From assembly GCF_001642025.1 (NCBI RefSeq), contig NZ_LWHO01000003.1, positions 163,279 to 227,278 on the forward strand: a stretch of 64,000 nt of DNA. The letters run 5' to 3'. Of this stretch, positions 37,616 through 46,762 are shown one piece after another. The position numbers were made by a program, and so were the translations under genes. The notes under the pieces are model-generated. The model saw only the letters and a list, made by a program, of their open reading frames with translations, was not told the origin of the DNA and ran no database searches. The DNA is from Cutibacterium namnetense (GTDB lineage Bacteria > Actinomycetota > Actinomycetes > Propionibacteriales > Propionibacteriaceae). Position 1 is the stretch's first letter, and each line of letters begins with the position of its first letter.

Positions 37616-38857
37616 ATGACATTCGGCTTCGAGGTCACCTGTCGTCTGGACGATGCGTGCGGGCGTACCGGGATCATTCATACCCCGCATGGTTCTATCG
37701 AGACCCCCGCTTTCGTAGTCGTCGGGACTAAGGCGACCGTGAAGTCCGTGCTGCCCGAATCCGTGGCGCAGCTAGGTGCCCAGGCGGTGCTGGCCAACGC
37801 CTACCACCTCTTCTTGCAACCCGGCCCGGAACTCGTCGATGAGGCGGGGGGACTCGGACGGTTCATGAACTGGTCTGGCCCGACCTTCACTGACTCTGGC
37901 GGTTTTCAAGTACTCAGCCTCGGAGCCGGCTTCAAAAAGACCCTAGCCATGGACGTCTCCCAGCTCACCGAGGCCGACGTCATTGCCGCTGACGCCGATC
38001 GCAAGGCGATGGTCGACGATGACGGCGTAACCTTCCGCAGTCCCTTGAACGGAGATCTGCATCGTTTTACCCCCGAGGTGTCGATGGGCATCCAGCACCA
38101 CCTCGGCGCCGACATCATGTTCGCTTTCGACGAGTTGACCACACTCATGAACACCCGTGGCTACCAGGAGGAGGCCTTGGAGCGTACCCGACGCTGGGCT
38201 GAGCGCTGTTTGGCTGAGCATCACCGTCTCACCGAGGTCCGGCCCGAAAAGCCCTATCAGGCCCTTTTTGGTGTCATTCAGGGCGCCCAATACGAGGATC
38301 TACGTCGCAGGGCTTGCCGGGATTTAGCAGGCATGGAAGTTGACGGTCAGCGCTTCGACGGCTTCGGTCTGGGGGGAGCGATTGAGAAGGTGAACCTGGG
38401 ACGCATCGTCACGTGGTGTGCCGAGGAGCTTCCCGAGGACCGTCCCCGTCATCTGTTGGGCATCTCGGAGCCCGATGACCTCTTCGCGGCTTGTCGCGCG
38501 GGAGCTGACACCTTCGATTGTGTGAACCCCTCCCGGGTAGCCCGCAATGCCGCCATTTACACCGTCGATGGGCGTTACAACGTCGATACCGCGCGGTTCC
38601 GGCGAGATTTCGGCCCGTTGGAGGACGGTTGCGACTGCTATACATGCACCCACTATTCTCGCGCTTACATCCACCATCTCTTCAAGGCCAAAGAGATGCT
38701 TGCGAACACCTTGGCGACCATCCATAACGAACGCTGGACGGTAAGACTGGTCGACCAGATTCGGGGCGCCATGCGTAGCGGGGACCTCGATGCTTTTGAG
38801 GCCGAGTTCATGGGGCGGTGGAACGCCAATGGCGGCCGGTTGACGCGAGCCGATTGA
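37616..38857 (+). CDS. tgt: tRNA-guanine(34) transglycosylase
   Basis: Exchanges guanine 34 in certain tRNA anticodons for a queuosine base. It has the general-base DSGGFQV (D93), the nucleophile in FDCVNPSR (D301) and the zinc site C339-x-C341-x2-C344. At 413 residues it is longer than E. coli Tgt (375). The substrate loop that reads GGLAVGE in E. coli is GGAIEKVNLG here, which could change base preference. The ATG at 37,616 is chosen because MTFGFEV fits the family; the ribosome site is weak. A precursor transporter lies next to it, convergent. Confidence 0.92.
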   Translation: MTFGFEVTCRLDDACGRTGIIHTPHGSIETPAFVVVGTKATVKSVLPESVAQLGAQAVLANAYHLFLQPGPELVDEAGGLGRFMNWSGPTFTDSGGFQVLSLGAGFKKTLAMDVSQLTEADVIAADADRKAMVDDDGVTFRSPLNGDLHRFTPEVSMGIQHHLGADIMFAFDELTTLMNTRGYQEEALERTRRWAERCLAEHHRLTEVRPEKPYQALFGVIQGAQYEDLRRRACRDLAGMEVDGQRFDGFGLGGAIEKVNLGRIVTWCAEELPEDRPRHLLGISEPDDLFAACRAGADTFDCVNPSRVARNAAIYTVDGRYNVDTARFRRDFGPLEDGCDCYTCTHYSRAYIHHLFKAKEMLANTLATIHNERWTVRLVDQIRGAMRSGDLDAFEAEFMGRWNANGGRLTRAD

Positions 38858-38965
38858 CCGGGGCAAATCTCACCCTCGTGACGATAGGGGTCTAGGCGTG
38901 TCTTGGGGCACCACGGCGTGGCTGCGCAGCCATCCCGTGTGGGCCCCGCCAGAACCCGGCAAAGG

Positions 38966-39715
38966 CTAGTCCTCTTGATGAGCCAGTCTTTCCTGATAGC
39001 TCGGCTCGTGCTTCTTGATCCAGGCAATCACCCGGGTCGTGATGGGGATGCAGGCGTACTCAGCGAGGGTCTTCCACAGGAACCCGAAGAAGGCGTAGTT
39101 GCACCACTGGCCGAAACTGCTGATCCCGACAACCGGGGCGGCAATGGCGCAGAAGATGATGGTGTCGACAGCCTCGCCAGCACCGGTGGATCCCATCAGT
39201 CGGCCGACCAGGCCGCGCTCCAGCCACTTGGCCTTGAGTCGAACCATGATGACCGAATTCGTGAACTGCCCCGCGAGGAATCCGCATACTCCGGCGAGCA
39301 CCATCTGCCACAGCGGACCGAGGGCCATCGAGAGGGCGGCGTCATGGGACACCGAGTAGGAGTCGGTGAATCCAGGAAGGGCGATGATGGCCCAGAAGCA
39401 CAGCACGGAGAGAATTGCGCAAATAAACCCCATGACGATCGCGCGGCGCGCGGCCTTGATCCCGTAGATCTCGGTGGTGATGTCTCCCATCACGTAGGCC
39501 AGTGGGAACAGGAAGAAGCCGCCGTCGGTGGTGATCGGACCTAGCTGCACTCCCTTTGAACCGCCGATATTAGACAGGATGACTACGACGCACATGAGGG
39601 TGAGCAGGATGTCGTAGTGTCCCGACCCTCGATCGGCATACGCAGGGCGAGCTGTCGCAGATAATTTGAGGCTGGTGGAGTCTGACGTCACGGCGAAATG
39701 GTAACCGTGGTGCAT
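38966..39715 (-). CDS. Queuosine precursor transporter (YhhQ family)
   Basis: Membrane protein of the VUT/YhhQ family, known to import preQ0, preQ1 or queuine. About 249 residues with six hydrophobic segments, including ILLTLMCVVVILSNIGGSKGV and the FLFPLAYVMGDITTEIYG motif typical of YhhQ. It converges with tgt across a 108-bp gap, which supports salvage of the queuosine base. Start uncertain: ATG at 39,715 or GTG at 39,691; neither has a clear ribosome site, and the frame is open further upstream into the pip gene. Confidence 0.85.
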   Translation of the reverse strand: MHHGYHFAVTSDSTSLKLSATARPAYADRGSGHYDILLTLMCVVVILSNIGGSKGVQLGPITTDGGFFLFPLAYVMGDITTEIYGIKAARRAIVMGFICAILSVLCFWAIIALPGFTDSYSVSHDAALSMALGPLWQMVLAGVCGFLAGQFTNSVIMVRLKAKWLERGLVGRLMGSTGAGEAVDTIIFCAIAAPVVGISSFGQWCNYAFFGFLWKTLAEYACIPITTRVIAWIKKHEPSYQERLAHQED

Positions 39716-39752
39716 ATCATCGAGATGACGACCATGACCACAGGAGGTTTCC

Positions 39753-40757
39753 GTGACCCTTGCTACGACGGAGCTGGACATTACCCCGCAGCGGAATCTT
39801 TATCCGCCGATCGAGCCCTACGACACCCGGATGGTCGACGTGGGTGACGGCCAGCAGCTCTACGTCGAGCAGTGCGGCAACCCTGACGGCAAGCCAGTAG
39901 TTTTCCTCCATGGTGGTCCTGGTGGCGGTGGCGGTACCGAGCGGCGTCGCTTCTTTAACCCTGATGCCTACCGCATTGTCGTTTTAGATCAGCGGGGTTG
40001 CGGTTTGTCTACCCCGCACATTGCCCAGGCCCGCACCCCAGGTGAGATGGCCACCAATACGACGTGGAACCTCGTCGAGGATCTTGAGAAGATCCGGGAG
40101 TTGCTTGGCATTGAGCGCTGGCAGGTCTTCGGCGGATCGTGGGGGTCCTGCCTGTCCTTGGCTTACGCCGAAACCCATCCCGATCGGGTGACCGAACTCG
40201 TGCTGCGCGGCATCTTTACCCTGCGTGAGCAAGAGTTGGACTGGTACTACAACTTCGGTGCCTCCGAGGTTTTCCCGGAGCTGTGGGACAAATTCTGCGA
40301 GCCGCTGCGCCGCGCGGGGCATGACTTCTCGCGCGACAACATTGCCGCCTACTACGACCTGCTGTGGGACGACGACCCCGACGTTCACGGTCCTGCTGCA
40401 GTGGCTTGGACGACGTGGGAGGGTGCGACGACGTCGCTGTCCTTTGATCCATCCCACGTCGAGGAGTTCTCGGATCCAAACTTCGCGCTGGCCTTCGCCC
40501 GCATCGAGAACCACTACTTCGTCAATCATGGGTTCATGGTTGAGGGGCAGTTGCTGCGCGACGCCCATAAGTTGGCCGACATCCCGACTGTTATCGTCCA
40601 GGGCCGCTACGACATGTGCTGCCCCGACGTCACGGCCGTCGATTTGTCGCGAGCTCTGCCGAGTGCCGATCTGCGAATCGTGATGGCAGGTCACTCTGCA
40701 TTTGAGCCGCTAATTGCCTCCGAACTAGTGAAGGTGTGTGACGAATTCGCCGAGTGA
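39753..40757 (+). CDS. pip: Prolyl iminopeptidase (S33 family)
   Basis: Alpha/beta hydrolase that removes N-terminal proline from peptides. Family features are the oxyanion HGGPGGGGG, the nucleophile S129 in GGSWGS, the Asp in QGRYDMCCP and the His in AGHSAFEP. 334 residues with no signal peptide, so cytoplasmic. The GTG start has a clear AGGAGG. It is followed by a strong hairpin. Confidence 0.92.
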   Translation: MTLATTELDITPQRNLYPPIEPYDTRMVDVGDGQQLYVEQCGNPDGKPVVFLHGGPGGGGGTERRRFFNPDAYRIVVLDQRGCGLSTPHIAQARTPGEMATNTTWNLVEDLEKIRELLGIERWQVFGGSWGSCLSLAYAETHPDRVTELVLRGIFTLREQELDWYYNFGASEVFPELWDKFCEPLRRAGHDFSRDNIAAYYDLLWDDDPDVHGPAAVAWTTWEGATTSLSFDPSHVEEFSDPNFALAFARIENHYFVNHGFMVEGQLLRDAHKLADIPTVIVQGRYDMCCPDVTAVDLSRALPSADLRIVMAGHSAFEPLIASELVKVCDEFAE

Positions 40758-40786
40758 TGAATTGTCGCTCAGGCGTGTCGAGGCCT

Positions 40787-40834
40787 AAGTCCAGTCGATT
40801 TGATCGAGTACTCACGGTCAAATCGACTGGACTT
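40787..40834. terminator. 17-bp bidirectional terminator hairpin
   Basis: AAGTCCAGTCGATTTGA and its perfect complement with a 14-base loop, placed between the convergent pip gene and the minus-strand unknown gene. Not followed by a U-run on either strand. Confidence 0.75.
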
Positions 40835-40893
40835 CGACGTGGTGAGTGGGGATAGCACGCCGCCAGTGAATAGAGACGGGTGGGTTTGCCCGA

Positions 40894-41328
40894 CTATGTT
40901 AAGACGAAGGAGTAGTATCCCTCTTCATCCTTCTCTAGTGGTGGCTCGGGGATCTCTCCAAACATGATTGCTGACAAGGGTCGGCTGAGGGTGCGAATGA
41001 CGGCTCTGGGGACGTCGTCCGGTCCGCTTTCCCAGTACTTTCCTAAATTAATCATGGCCACTAAGTTGTCGAGATTTCTGCCAACGGTAAAGATCGAGAC
41101 CTCCATGACGAGCATCTCGCTGTCCGTAGTTTTGACAGGAGTGCTCGTGTCCTGATCCATGAAGTACAGCTTCTCGGGTCGGGCCGCAGCTTCGTTGATG
41201 ACCTTTTGAATGGTCTTCGGGATGACCGGGTAAAATCGTCCATCCCGAATGAAATCTGGATGGACGATGAAGGTAATAACGTCACCAAATTCCTTGCATG
41301 CAGACATAATCTTGATTAAATTGTTCAT
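40894..41328 (-). CDS. Unrecognised 144-residue protein
   Basis: Not recognised. A soluble, mixed alpha/beta-looking protein with no signal peptide or membrane segment; it contains DVITFIVHPDFIRDGRFYPVIP and FMDQDTSTPVKTTDSEMLVMEVSIFTVGRN. The ATG at 41,328 has CAGGAA upstream and overlaps the stop of the kinase-like gene (ATGA), so the two are probably co-translated and may work together. Its coding is visibly richer in A+T than its neighbours, which hints at later acquisition. Confidence 0.7.
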   Translation of the reverse strand: MNNLIKIMSACKEFGDVITFIVHPDFIRDGRFYPVIPKTIQKVINEAAARPEKLYFMDQDTSTPVKTTDSEMLVMEVSIFTVGRNLDNLVAMINLGKYWESGPDDVPRAVIRTLSRPLSAIMFGEIPEPPLEKDEEGYYSFVLT

Positions 41329-42458
41329 CTCTGATTCCTGAGTTTCGCGTGTGAAAAACAGTTTGCAACGGTCAGATGTTTGGACCATCCCCAGCCTTGA
41401 ACTGCGCGATGAGCCATTCGCCCGCACAGATCCGCGATGACCGGCGTCAGCACGCCATGCGTTGCGGCCCATGTCCAGCGGTGCACCATTGCACGCCTAG
41501 CCATGTCGCCTCGTTGATTCGGATGGCGTCGACGAAGAGAATCTAAAGATAGCTCGGTGAGTTGAAGGGTGGCTGCCGTGCCCGCCAAACCAATCATCGG
41601 CTCATCGGATAGCCAGGAAGCGGCATAGGGGGACCCACTGAGAAAACCTTCGCGGACGGCGTCGAGAAACTCGGCAGGGACTCCGACGAGCCCGTCGCAA
41701 CTGCTCCACGGCATGACGAGATTGACGACGTCGACCGCCGGGTGGTGCACGGAGGCGGCCTCGAAGTCGATAAATCTGGCCTGAGTCTGGGTTGCGAGCA
41801 CATTGGCGGGGCAGGGGTCTGTTTGGGTGACGACCTCGGCCCCCTCGGTGCCACGCAGCGACTCAAGCAGGTCGAGCTCCGCATCATTGGGCACCTCGAT
41901 CTCTAGCGCTGCGCACATTTTCTCCAGGCCTCGCCCTGGCAGACGAGGCGAGGCTGGACCACCCGCCGAGCGTGTCCGGGGGTCAAGATGACGGATGACA
42001 TCCTGGAATGCCGAGATGGCGTCGTTACGTGCCGATCGATTAGATGCTTCCCGCATCGATGCCGTCATAACGGTTGCCGTCGCCCGTCCCCACATTTGTG
42101 CGGCGCTGAGAGCGGCTGAGGGATCATTGCCGGCCAAGATCGATTCCAAGGTCACCCCTGACATATCCTCCATGACCACCACGCCCAGGTCCAGGTCGGC
42201 TGCATACAGCCGTGGTGCCTCCGGCAGACACCTCAGACCGGCAACCTCGCGGACAATCCCCAGCCCGCCGGAATTGTGCAACATCGATGTTGATCGAAAG
42301 CACTTTGCCACGACCGTGCGCGCGCCTGCAGTAGCCGTCGTCGAACCATCTACCCAGCACCGGGCTGTGCTGGTGCGCACCCCCTCGCGCAGTACCTTGT
42401 CCAGCGACAGCTCAGTGCCCAGGGCGAACGCGGCATCGTCGAGCCAGCCCAGTCCCAT
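41325..42458 (-). CDS. APH-family phosphotransferase-like protein
   Basis: Aminoglycoside-phosphotransferase/choline-kinase fold. The catalytic loop reads TQTDPCPAN, keeping Asp and Asn of the HxDxxxxN motif but with Gln in place of His. The metal-binding segment is FIDFEAASVHHPAVD, and VVVMEDMSG marks the hinge. 377 residues from the ATG at 42,458, which has AGGAGGT upstream; the open frame continues 91 codons upstream across the phoH promoter and is not coding. The substrate is unknown. Divergent from phoH. Confidence 0.78.
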   Translation of the reverse strand: MGLGWLDDAAFALGTELSLDKVLREGVRTSTARCWVDGSTTATAGARTVVAKCFRSTSMLHNSGGLGIVREVAGLRCLPEAPRLYAADLDLGVVVMEDMSGVTLESILAGNDPSAALSAAQMWGRATATVMTASMREASNRSARNDAISAFQDVIRHLDPRTRSAGGPASPRLPGRGLEKMCAALEIEVPNDAELDLLESLRGTEGAEVVTQTDPCPANVLATQTQARFIDFEAASVHHPAVDVVNLVMPWSSCDGLVGVPAEFLDAVREGFLSGSPYAASWLSDEPMIGLAGTAATLQLTELSLDSLRRRHPNQRGDMARRAMVHRWTWAATHGVLTPVIADLCGRMAHRAVQGWGWSKHLTVANCFSHAKLRNQR

Positions 42459-42551
42459 CGCTACCTCCTGGTACGTCACGCCGTCGTTAGCTACGTCTAC
42501 AGTGGGAGGGTACACATACCCCTCACACCGGAGAGAACCCTGACCACGACC

Positions 42552-43580
42552 TTGCACACCCACAACACCGATACCGGCAAAGAGGGCGCGACGCGTCGCG
42601 TCGTCGCGGTCCCCACGTCGATTCCCATGGTGACTTTGGTCGGACCCAACGACGCATTTCTCAAACGTCTCGAGGACGCTCTTGACGCCGACATTCTGGT
42701 ACGCGGTAACGAGATTCACCTCACCGGGCACCCTGCCGATCTGGCTGACGCCGGAGACATCCTGTCGGAGATGATCACGATCATCCGCACCGGTCAGGGC
42801 CTGTCTGCTGACGACGTCGACCGGATCGTCGCCATGACCCGCAACGGAGAAGGCCCGGCCGAAATCATGACGGTCGATATCCTCAGTAATCGTGGCAAAA
42901 CGGTTCGCCCCAAGACTCTGAACCAGAAGCGGTACGTCGACGCCATCGACGCTAACACCGTCACCTTCGGCATCGGCCCGGCCGGTACGGGCAAGACGTA
43001 TCTGGCAATGGCCAAGGCGGTTCAGGCTCTCCAGACCAAGCAGGTGAGCCGGATAATCCTCACCCGCCCGGCTGTTGAAGCGGGAGAGAACATCGGATAC
43101 CTACCCGGCACGTTGTCGGAGAAAATCGATCCCTATTTGCGCCCGCTCTACGACGCCCTACGCGACATGGTCGACCCCGATACTGTGCCACGTCTTATCG
43201 ACGCCGGAACTGTTGAGGTGGCACCATTGGCCTATATGCGGGGCCGCACTCTCAACGATGCCTTCGTCATCTTGGACGAGGCTCAGAACACTTCGCCGCA
43301 GCAGATGAAGATGTTCCTCACCCGTCTCGGCTTCGGCTCAAAGATCGTCGTCACCGGCGATGTTACCCAGGTCGATCTGCCCGGTGGCATGAAGTCTGGG
43401 CTACGAGTAGTACAGGGCATCCTCGACGGTATCGACGATATTGCCTTCTGTAATCTCACCAGCCGTGACGTTGTTCGCCATCGCCTCGTGGGCAAGATCG
43501 TTGCCGCCTATGACAGTTACGACATCGCCACCGAGCCGCATGGCGCCAAAAGTCCGCGCAAGAACAGGAAGACCCGATGA
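42552..43580 (+). CDS. phoH: PhoH-like ATPase
   Basis: Cytoplasmic ATPase of the PhoH family, thought to act in RNA metabolism with YbeY. Walker A is GPAGTGKT, Walker B VILDEAQNT, with sensor TGDVTQVD. 342 residues from the TTG at 42,552. A GGAGAG site lies 16 bases upstream, too far for this TTG but about five bases from an in-frame CTG at 42,540, so translation may start at that CTG or elsewhere. Start of the phoH-ybeY-CBS-era operon. Confidence 0.93.
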   Translation: MHTHNTDTGKEGATRRVVAVPTSIPMVTLVGPNDAFLKRLEDALDADILVRGNEIHLTGHPADLADAGDILSEMITIIRTGQGLSADDVDRIVAMTRNGEGPAEIMTVDILSNRGKTVRPKTLNQKRYVDAIDANTVTFGIGPAGTGKTYLAMAKAVQALQTKQVSRIILTRPAVEAGENIGYLPGTLSEKIDPYLRPLYDALRDMVDPDTVPRLIDAGTVEVAPLAYMRGRTLNDAFVILDEAQNTSPQQMKMFLTRLGFGSKIVVTGDVTQVDLPGGMKSGLRVVQGILDGIDDIAFCNLTSRDVVRHRLVGKIVAAYDSYDIATEPHGAKSPRKNRKTR

Positions 43581-44044
43581 TCGACATCACTAATGAGTCT
43601 GGTTCCCCGTCTGATGAGGAGGGGCTCATCGGTCTGGCGACATTCGCCCTTGACTGGTTGCGCATCCATCCCTCTTCGGAGCTGTCGATCATTCTCGTTG
43701 ACGAGCAAACGATGGAGGCCTACCACGAAAAGTTCATGGGCCTTCCTGGACCGACTGATGTCTTGAGCTTCCCGATGGACGAGATGCGTGCTCCCGGCGA
43801 CGACGAAGACCCGCCTTCCGGGCTACTCGGCGACATCGTGCTGTGCCCGACTGTGACCGCTCGCCAGGCTGCCGAGAACGGCCGTACCCCCGACGGGGAG
43901 GCGGAATACCTCCTCATCCACGGGTTGTTGCACCTGCTCGGCCATGACCATGCCGAACCTGAAGACAAGCGCGTCATGTTCGGACTGAACGACGAGATCA
44001 TCACGGCATGGGATGACCATCGAGAACAGACAGGTCAGCGGTGA
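43577..44044 (+). CDS. ybeY: Endoribonuclease YbeY
   Basis: Zinc endoribonuclease for 16S rRNA 3'-end maturation and ribosome quality control. The zinc motif H115-x3-H119-x5-H125 lies in HGLLHLLGHDH. 155 residues, typical. The ATG overlaps the phoH stop (ATGA) and its own stop overlaps the next GTG, so the operon is tightly coupled. Confidence 0.95.
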   Translation: MIDITNESGSPSDEEGLIGLATFALDWLRIHPSSELSIILVDEQTMEAYHEKFMGLPGPTDVLSFPMDEMRAPGDDEDPPSGLLGDIVLCPTVTARQAAENGRTPDGEAEYLLIHGLLHLLGHDHAEPEDKRVMFGLNDEIITAWDDHREQTGQR

Positions 44045-45339
44045 CACGGCAAGAATGGATCGTTCTGGCGATTGCCTTCATCTTCACAGTGCTGGCAAGC
44101 CTCAATGTGGCCATGGAGACGGCCCTTCAGCACATGTCTCACACCAAGGCCGAGGAGCTTGCTGCCGACGGTAAGACTGCTCATCAGCGAGTACTTGATA
44201 TGGTCGCCGACCCCGCGCCCTTCATCAATACTGCGATGTTGGTGAGGATCATATCCGAGGTGACGGCGACGGCACTTGTCGCGCTGCTTATTTTCGGCCA
44301 CTTTGACTTGCCCTGGCAGCAGGTGCTCGTCGTCGTGGCCATCATGGTACTCGTTGACTTCTTGGCGTGGGGAGTGGCTCCGCGCACTTTGGGACGCCAA
44401 CATGACACCGCTATCTGCACCTTTTGGTCTCGTCCGTGGGGAGTACTTGCCCACGTCCTTGGCCCCATCGCGGCCCTGCTTATCCTCATTGGCAACGCCC
44501 TGACCCCCGGTAAGGGATACGCCGATGGCCCTTTCACTTCTGAGGCTGAACTACGCGAGATGGTCGACTACGCCGAGGCTTCGGATCTCATTGAGGCTGG
44601 CGAGCGGGAGATGATCCACTCAGTCTTCGAGCTGGGGGACACTCTCACTAAGGAGGTCATGGTTCCGCGCACTGACGTGGTCTATGTTCCGCGGACCAAG
44701 AATCTGCGTCAGGCCATGTCCTTGGCCCTGCGATCTGGGTTTTCGCGGGTTCCGGTCGTCGGCGAGGGGTTTGACGATATCCGTGGCATCGTCTACCTCA
44801 AGGACCTTTCCCAGCGGGTGCTCGATAATCCTGACGGTTACGCCACCGAAAGCGTCGAATCGATCATGCGGCCTGCCGCGTTCTGCCCGGATTCTAAACC
44901 CGTCGACCAGGTGCTGCGTGAGATGCAGCGAGATCGTAACCACCTTGTCATTGTCGTCGATGAGTTTGGCGGCGCTGCTGGCCTGGTGACGATCGAGGAC
45001 ATCGTCGAGGAGATCGTCGGCGAGATTGTTGACGAATACGACGCCGAGCCCACCCTTACTGAAGAGATCGAGGACGGCGTCTTCCGAATATCCTCGCGTC
45101 TGCCGGTCGATGACTTGGGCGAACTGTTCGCCCTCAAGGTCGATGATGACGACGTCGAGACGGTTGGTGGACTCATGGCCAAGGAACTGTCCGTGGTACC
45201 CATCCCGGGATCTGTCATCATCTGGGAGGGCTTAGAGATCACTGCCGAGAAGGCGACCGGTCGACGTCACCAGGTTGATACTTGCCTGGTGAAGCGGGCC
45301 CCCGAGGAAACCCCCGATCAGGAGGACGACGATGAGTGA
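44041..45339 (+). CDS. DUF21/CBS/CorC domain membrane protein
   Basis: Hemolysin C/CNNM-like family: an N-terminal membrane domain (about 1-160, three or four helices), two CBS domains at about 200-330 (EVMVPRTDVVYV; VESIMRPAAFCPDS) and a C-terminal CorC_HlyC transporter-associated domain. Related proteins move Mg2+ or Co2+; hemolysis is not implied. 432 residues. Starts with GTG overlapping ybeY and overlaps era by eight bases. Confidence 0.9.
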   Translation: MTRQEWIVLAIAFIFTVLASLNVAMETALQHMSHTKAEELAADGKTAHQRVLDMVADPAPFINTAMLVRIISEVTATALVALLIFGHFDLPWQQVLVVVAIMVLVDFLAWGVAPRTLGRQHDTAICTFWSRPWGVLAHVLGPIAALLILIGNALTPGKGYADGPFTSEAELREMVDYAEASDLIEAGEREMIHSVFELGDTLTKEVMVPRTDVVYVPRTKNLRQAMSLALRSGFSRVPVVGEGFDDIRGIVYLKDLSQRVLDNPDGYATESVESIMRPAAFCPDSKPVDQVLREMQRDRNHLVIVVDEFGGAAGLVTIEDIVEEIVGEIVDEYDAEPTLTEEIEDGVFRISSRLPVDDLGELFALKVDDDDVETVGGLMAKELSVVPIPGSVIIWEGLEITAEKATGRRHQVDTCLVKRAPEETPDQEDDDE

Positions 45340-46354
45340 TGACGAGATGCCTTCGCTGGCCGATCTCATGGATGGTGACGGCGAGGAGGTTTCTGACGTC
45401 GATTACGTTGCTGCCAGGGTGGCTGAGTCCACCCGTGCCGGATTCCACTCTGGATTCGTGTGCTTCGTCGGGCGTCCAAACGCCGGCAAATCGACTTTGA
45501 CTAACGCCCTGGTTGGCTCGAAAATCGCCATTGCCTCCTCGAAGCCCCAGACCACCCGTCACGTCATCCGTGGCGTGGTCACTGACGAGAAGTCCCAGAT
45601 CGTCGTCATCGACACTCCGGGGCTTCATAAGCCGCGTTCCCTGCTGGGTCAGCGGCTCAACGACCTCGTCTTCGACACCTGGACCCAGGTCGACGTCATC
45701 GGGGTGTGCCTGCCCTCCAACCAGCGCATTGGACCAGGGGACACCTATCTCGTCTCCCAAATCGCCGATCTTCCTCATCGTCCCACTCTCATCGCTGTGG
45801 CAACGAAGTCCGATCTCGTGTCCAAAGCTCGGATGGCTGAGCATCTGGCCGCCATTGACAAGCTGCAAGAGGAGGTTGGCATCGAGTTCGTTGAAATTGT
45901 CCCGTGCTCTGCAGTCTCTGGTGAGCAGGTTGACGAGGTCCGCGACGTCATTGCCTCCCTGCTGCCAAAAGGGCCGGCCTACTACCCAGATGGTGAGGTG
46001 ACCGACGAACCGACCGAAACCCTGGTCGCCGAGCTGATCCGCGAGGCGGCGCTTGAAGGTGTGCGCGAGGAGCTTCCCCACTCTCTAGCCGTGGAGATTG
46101 TGGAGATGAGGCCTCGCGAAGGTCAGCCGGAGGATCGTCCCCTACTGGACGTCTACGCATCCCTCATAGTGGAACGTGATTCCCAGAAGGGCATCATGAT
46201 CGGTCACCATGGCTCCCATATCAAGCAGGTTCGTACCCACGCCAGGCGACATATCGCGGCCCTGTTGGGAACGCCAATCCACTTGGACCTTCAGGTCAAG
46301 GTGTTGCCGAACTGGCAGTCCGACCCGAAATATCTCAATCGATTGGGGTTCTGA
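45332..46354 (+). CDS. era: GTPase Era
   Basis: Essential GTPase that binds the 3' end of 16S rRNA during 30S assembly. G motifs: GRPNAGKST (G1), DTPGLHK (G3), TKSD (G4); the C-terminal KH domain includes IMIGHHGSHIKQVRTHARRHI. 340 residues, with an acidic extension of about 35 residues before the G domain. Last gene of the phoH operon; a degraded region follows immediately. Confidence 0.96.
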   Translation: MSDDEMPSLADLMDGDGEEVSDVDYVAARVAESTRAGFHSGFVCFVGRPNAGKSTLTNALVGSKIAIASSKPQTTRHVIRGVVTDEKSQIVVIDTPGLHKPRSLLGQRLNDLVFDTWTQVDVIGVCLPSNQRIGPGDTYLVSQIADLPHRPTLIAVATKSDLVSKARMAEHLAAIDKLQEEVGIEFVEIVPCSAVSGEQVDEVRDVIASLLPKGPAYYPDGEVTDEPTETLVAELIREAALEGVREELPHSLAVEIVEMRPREGQPEDRPLLDVYASLIVERDSQKGIMIGHHGSHIKQVRTHARRHIAALLGTPIHLDLQVKVLPNWQSDPKYLNRLGF

Positions 46355-46420
46355 AATATTGGGTCGGCGGGAAGTGACGGTCTCACAGTGCTACGGCCCT
46401 CACCTCTCCACCGACGACCG

Positions 46421-46760
46421 TTAAGTCGCTGGTGAGGCTTGCCAATGCACACCGGACAGGTCGAAGGGATTGTGGGCCACAGTGATGACGTCTCCTGGCC
46501 CGCCCGTGACCGCCTGTGTTACGTGACGGGTGCTGGCTGTGATGGCCTGGGACAAAGTAAGAGCCTGCTCAGGGTGCCAGCTTGGGCGCCGGTCACCGAT
46601 TCTCTCGACAGCCACGCGGATCGCGCCCCACGGATCGACGGGGGAGACTGGGGCGTCTGATCCCAGTGCTAACTCGGTCCCGGCTCTCACCATGTTGACG
46701 AACCGGAAGCAGCGATCAGCGCGGTCTGCCCACATGACGTCGGTGGCGTCCCGGTCGTCG
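46421..46760 (-). pseudogene. 3' remnant of an amidohydrolase gene
   Basis: Encodes only the end of a family-3 (YtcJ-like) metal amidohydrolase: a DRDATDVMWADRADRCF segment, the metal-site LALGSDAPVSPVDPWGAI, then a normal-looking C-terminus and stop. Such proteins are about 500 residues; the first three quarters are missing. The open frame continues rightward to 46,918, but that part is antisense to the leuA remnant and has no family character. Confidence 0.75.
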
Positions 46761-46762
46761 AC

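Noticed and set aside
39716-39781. N-terminal extension of the YhhQ-type transporter (22 codons)
   Set aside because: Overlaps the pip ribosome site and start codon on the other strand; His/Asp-rich and not transporter-like.
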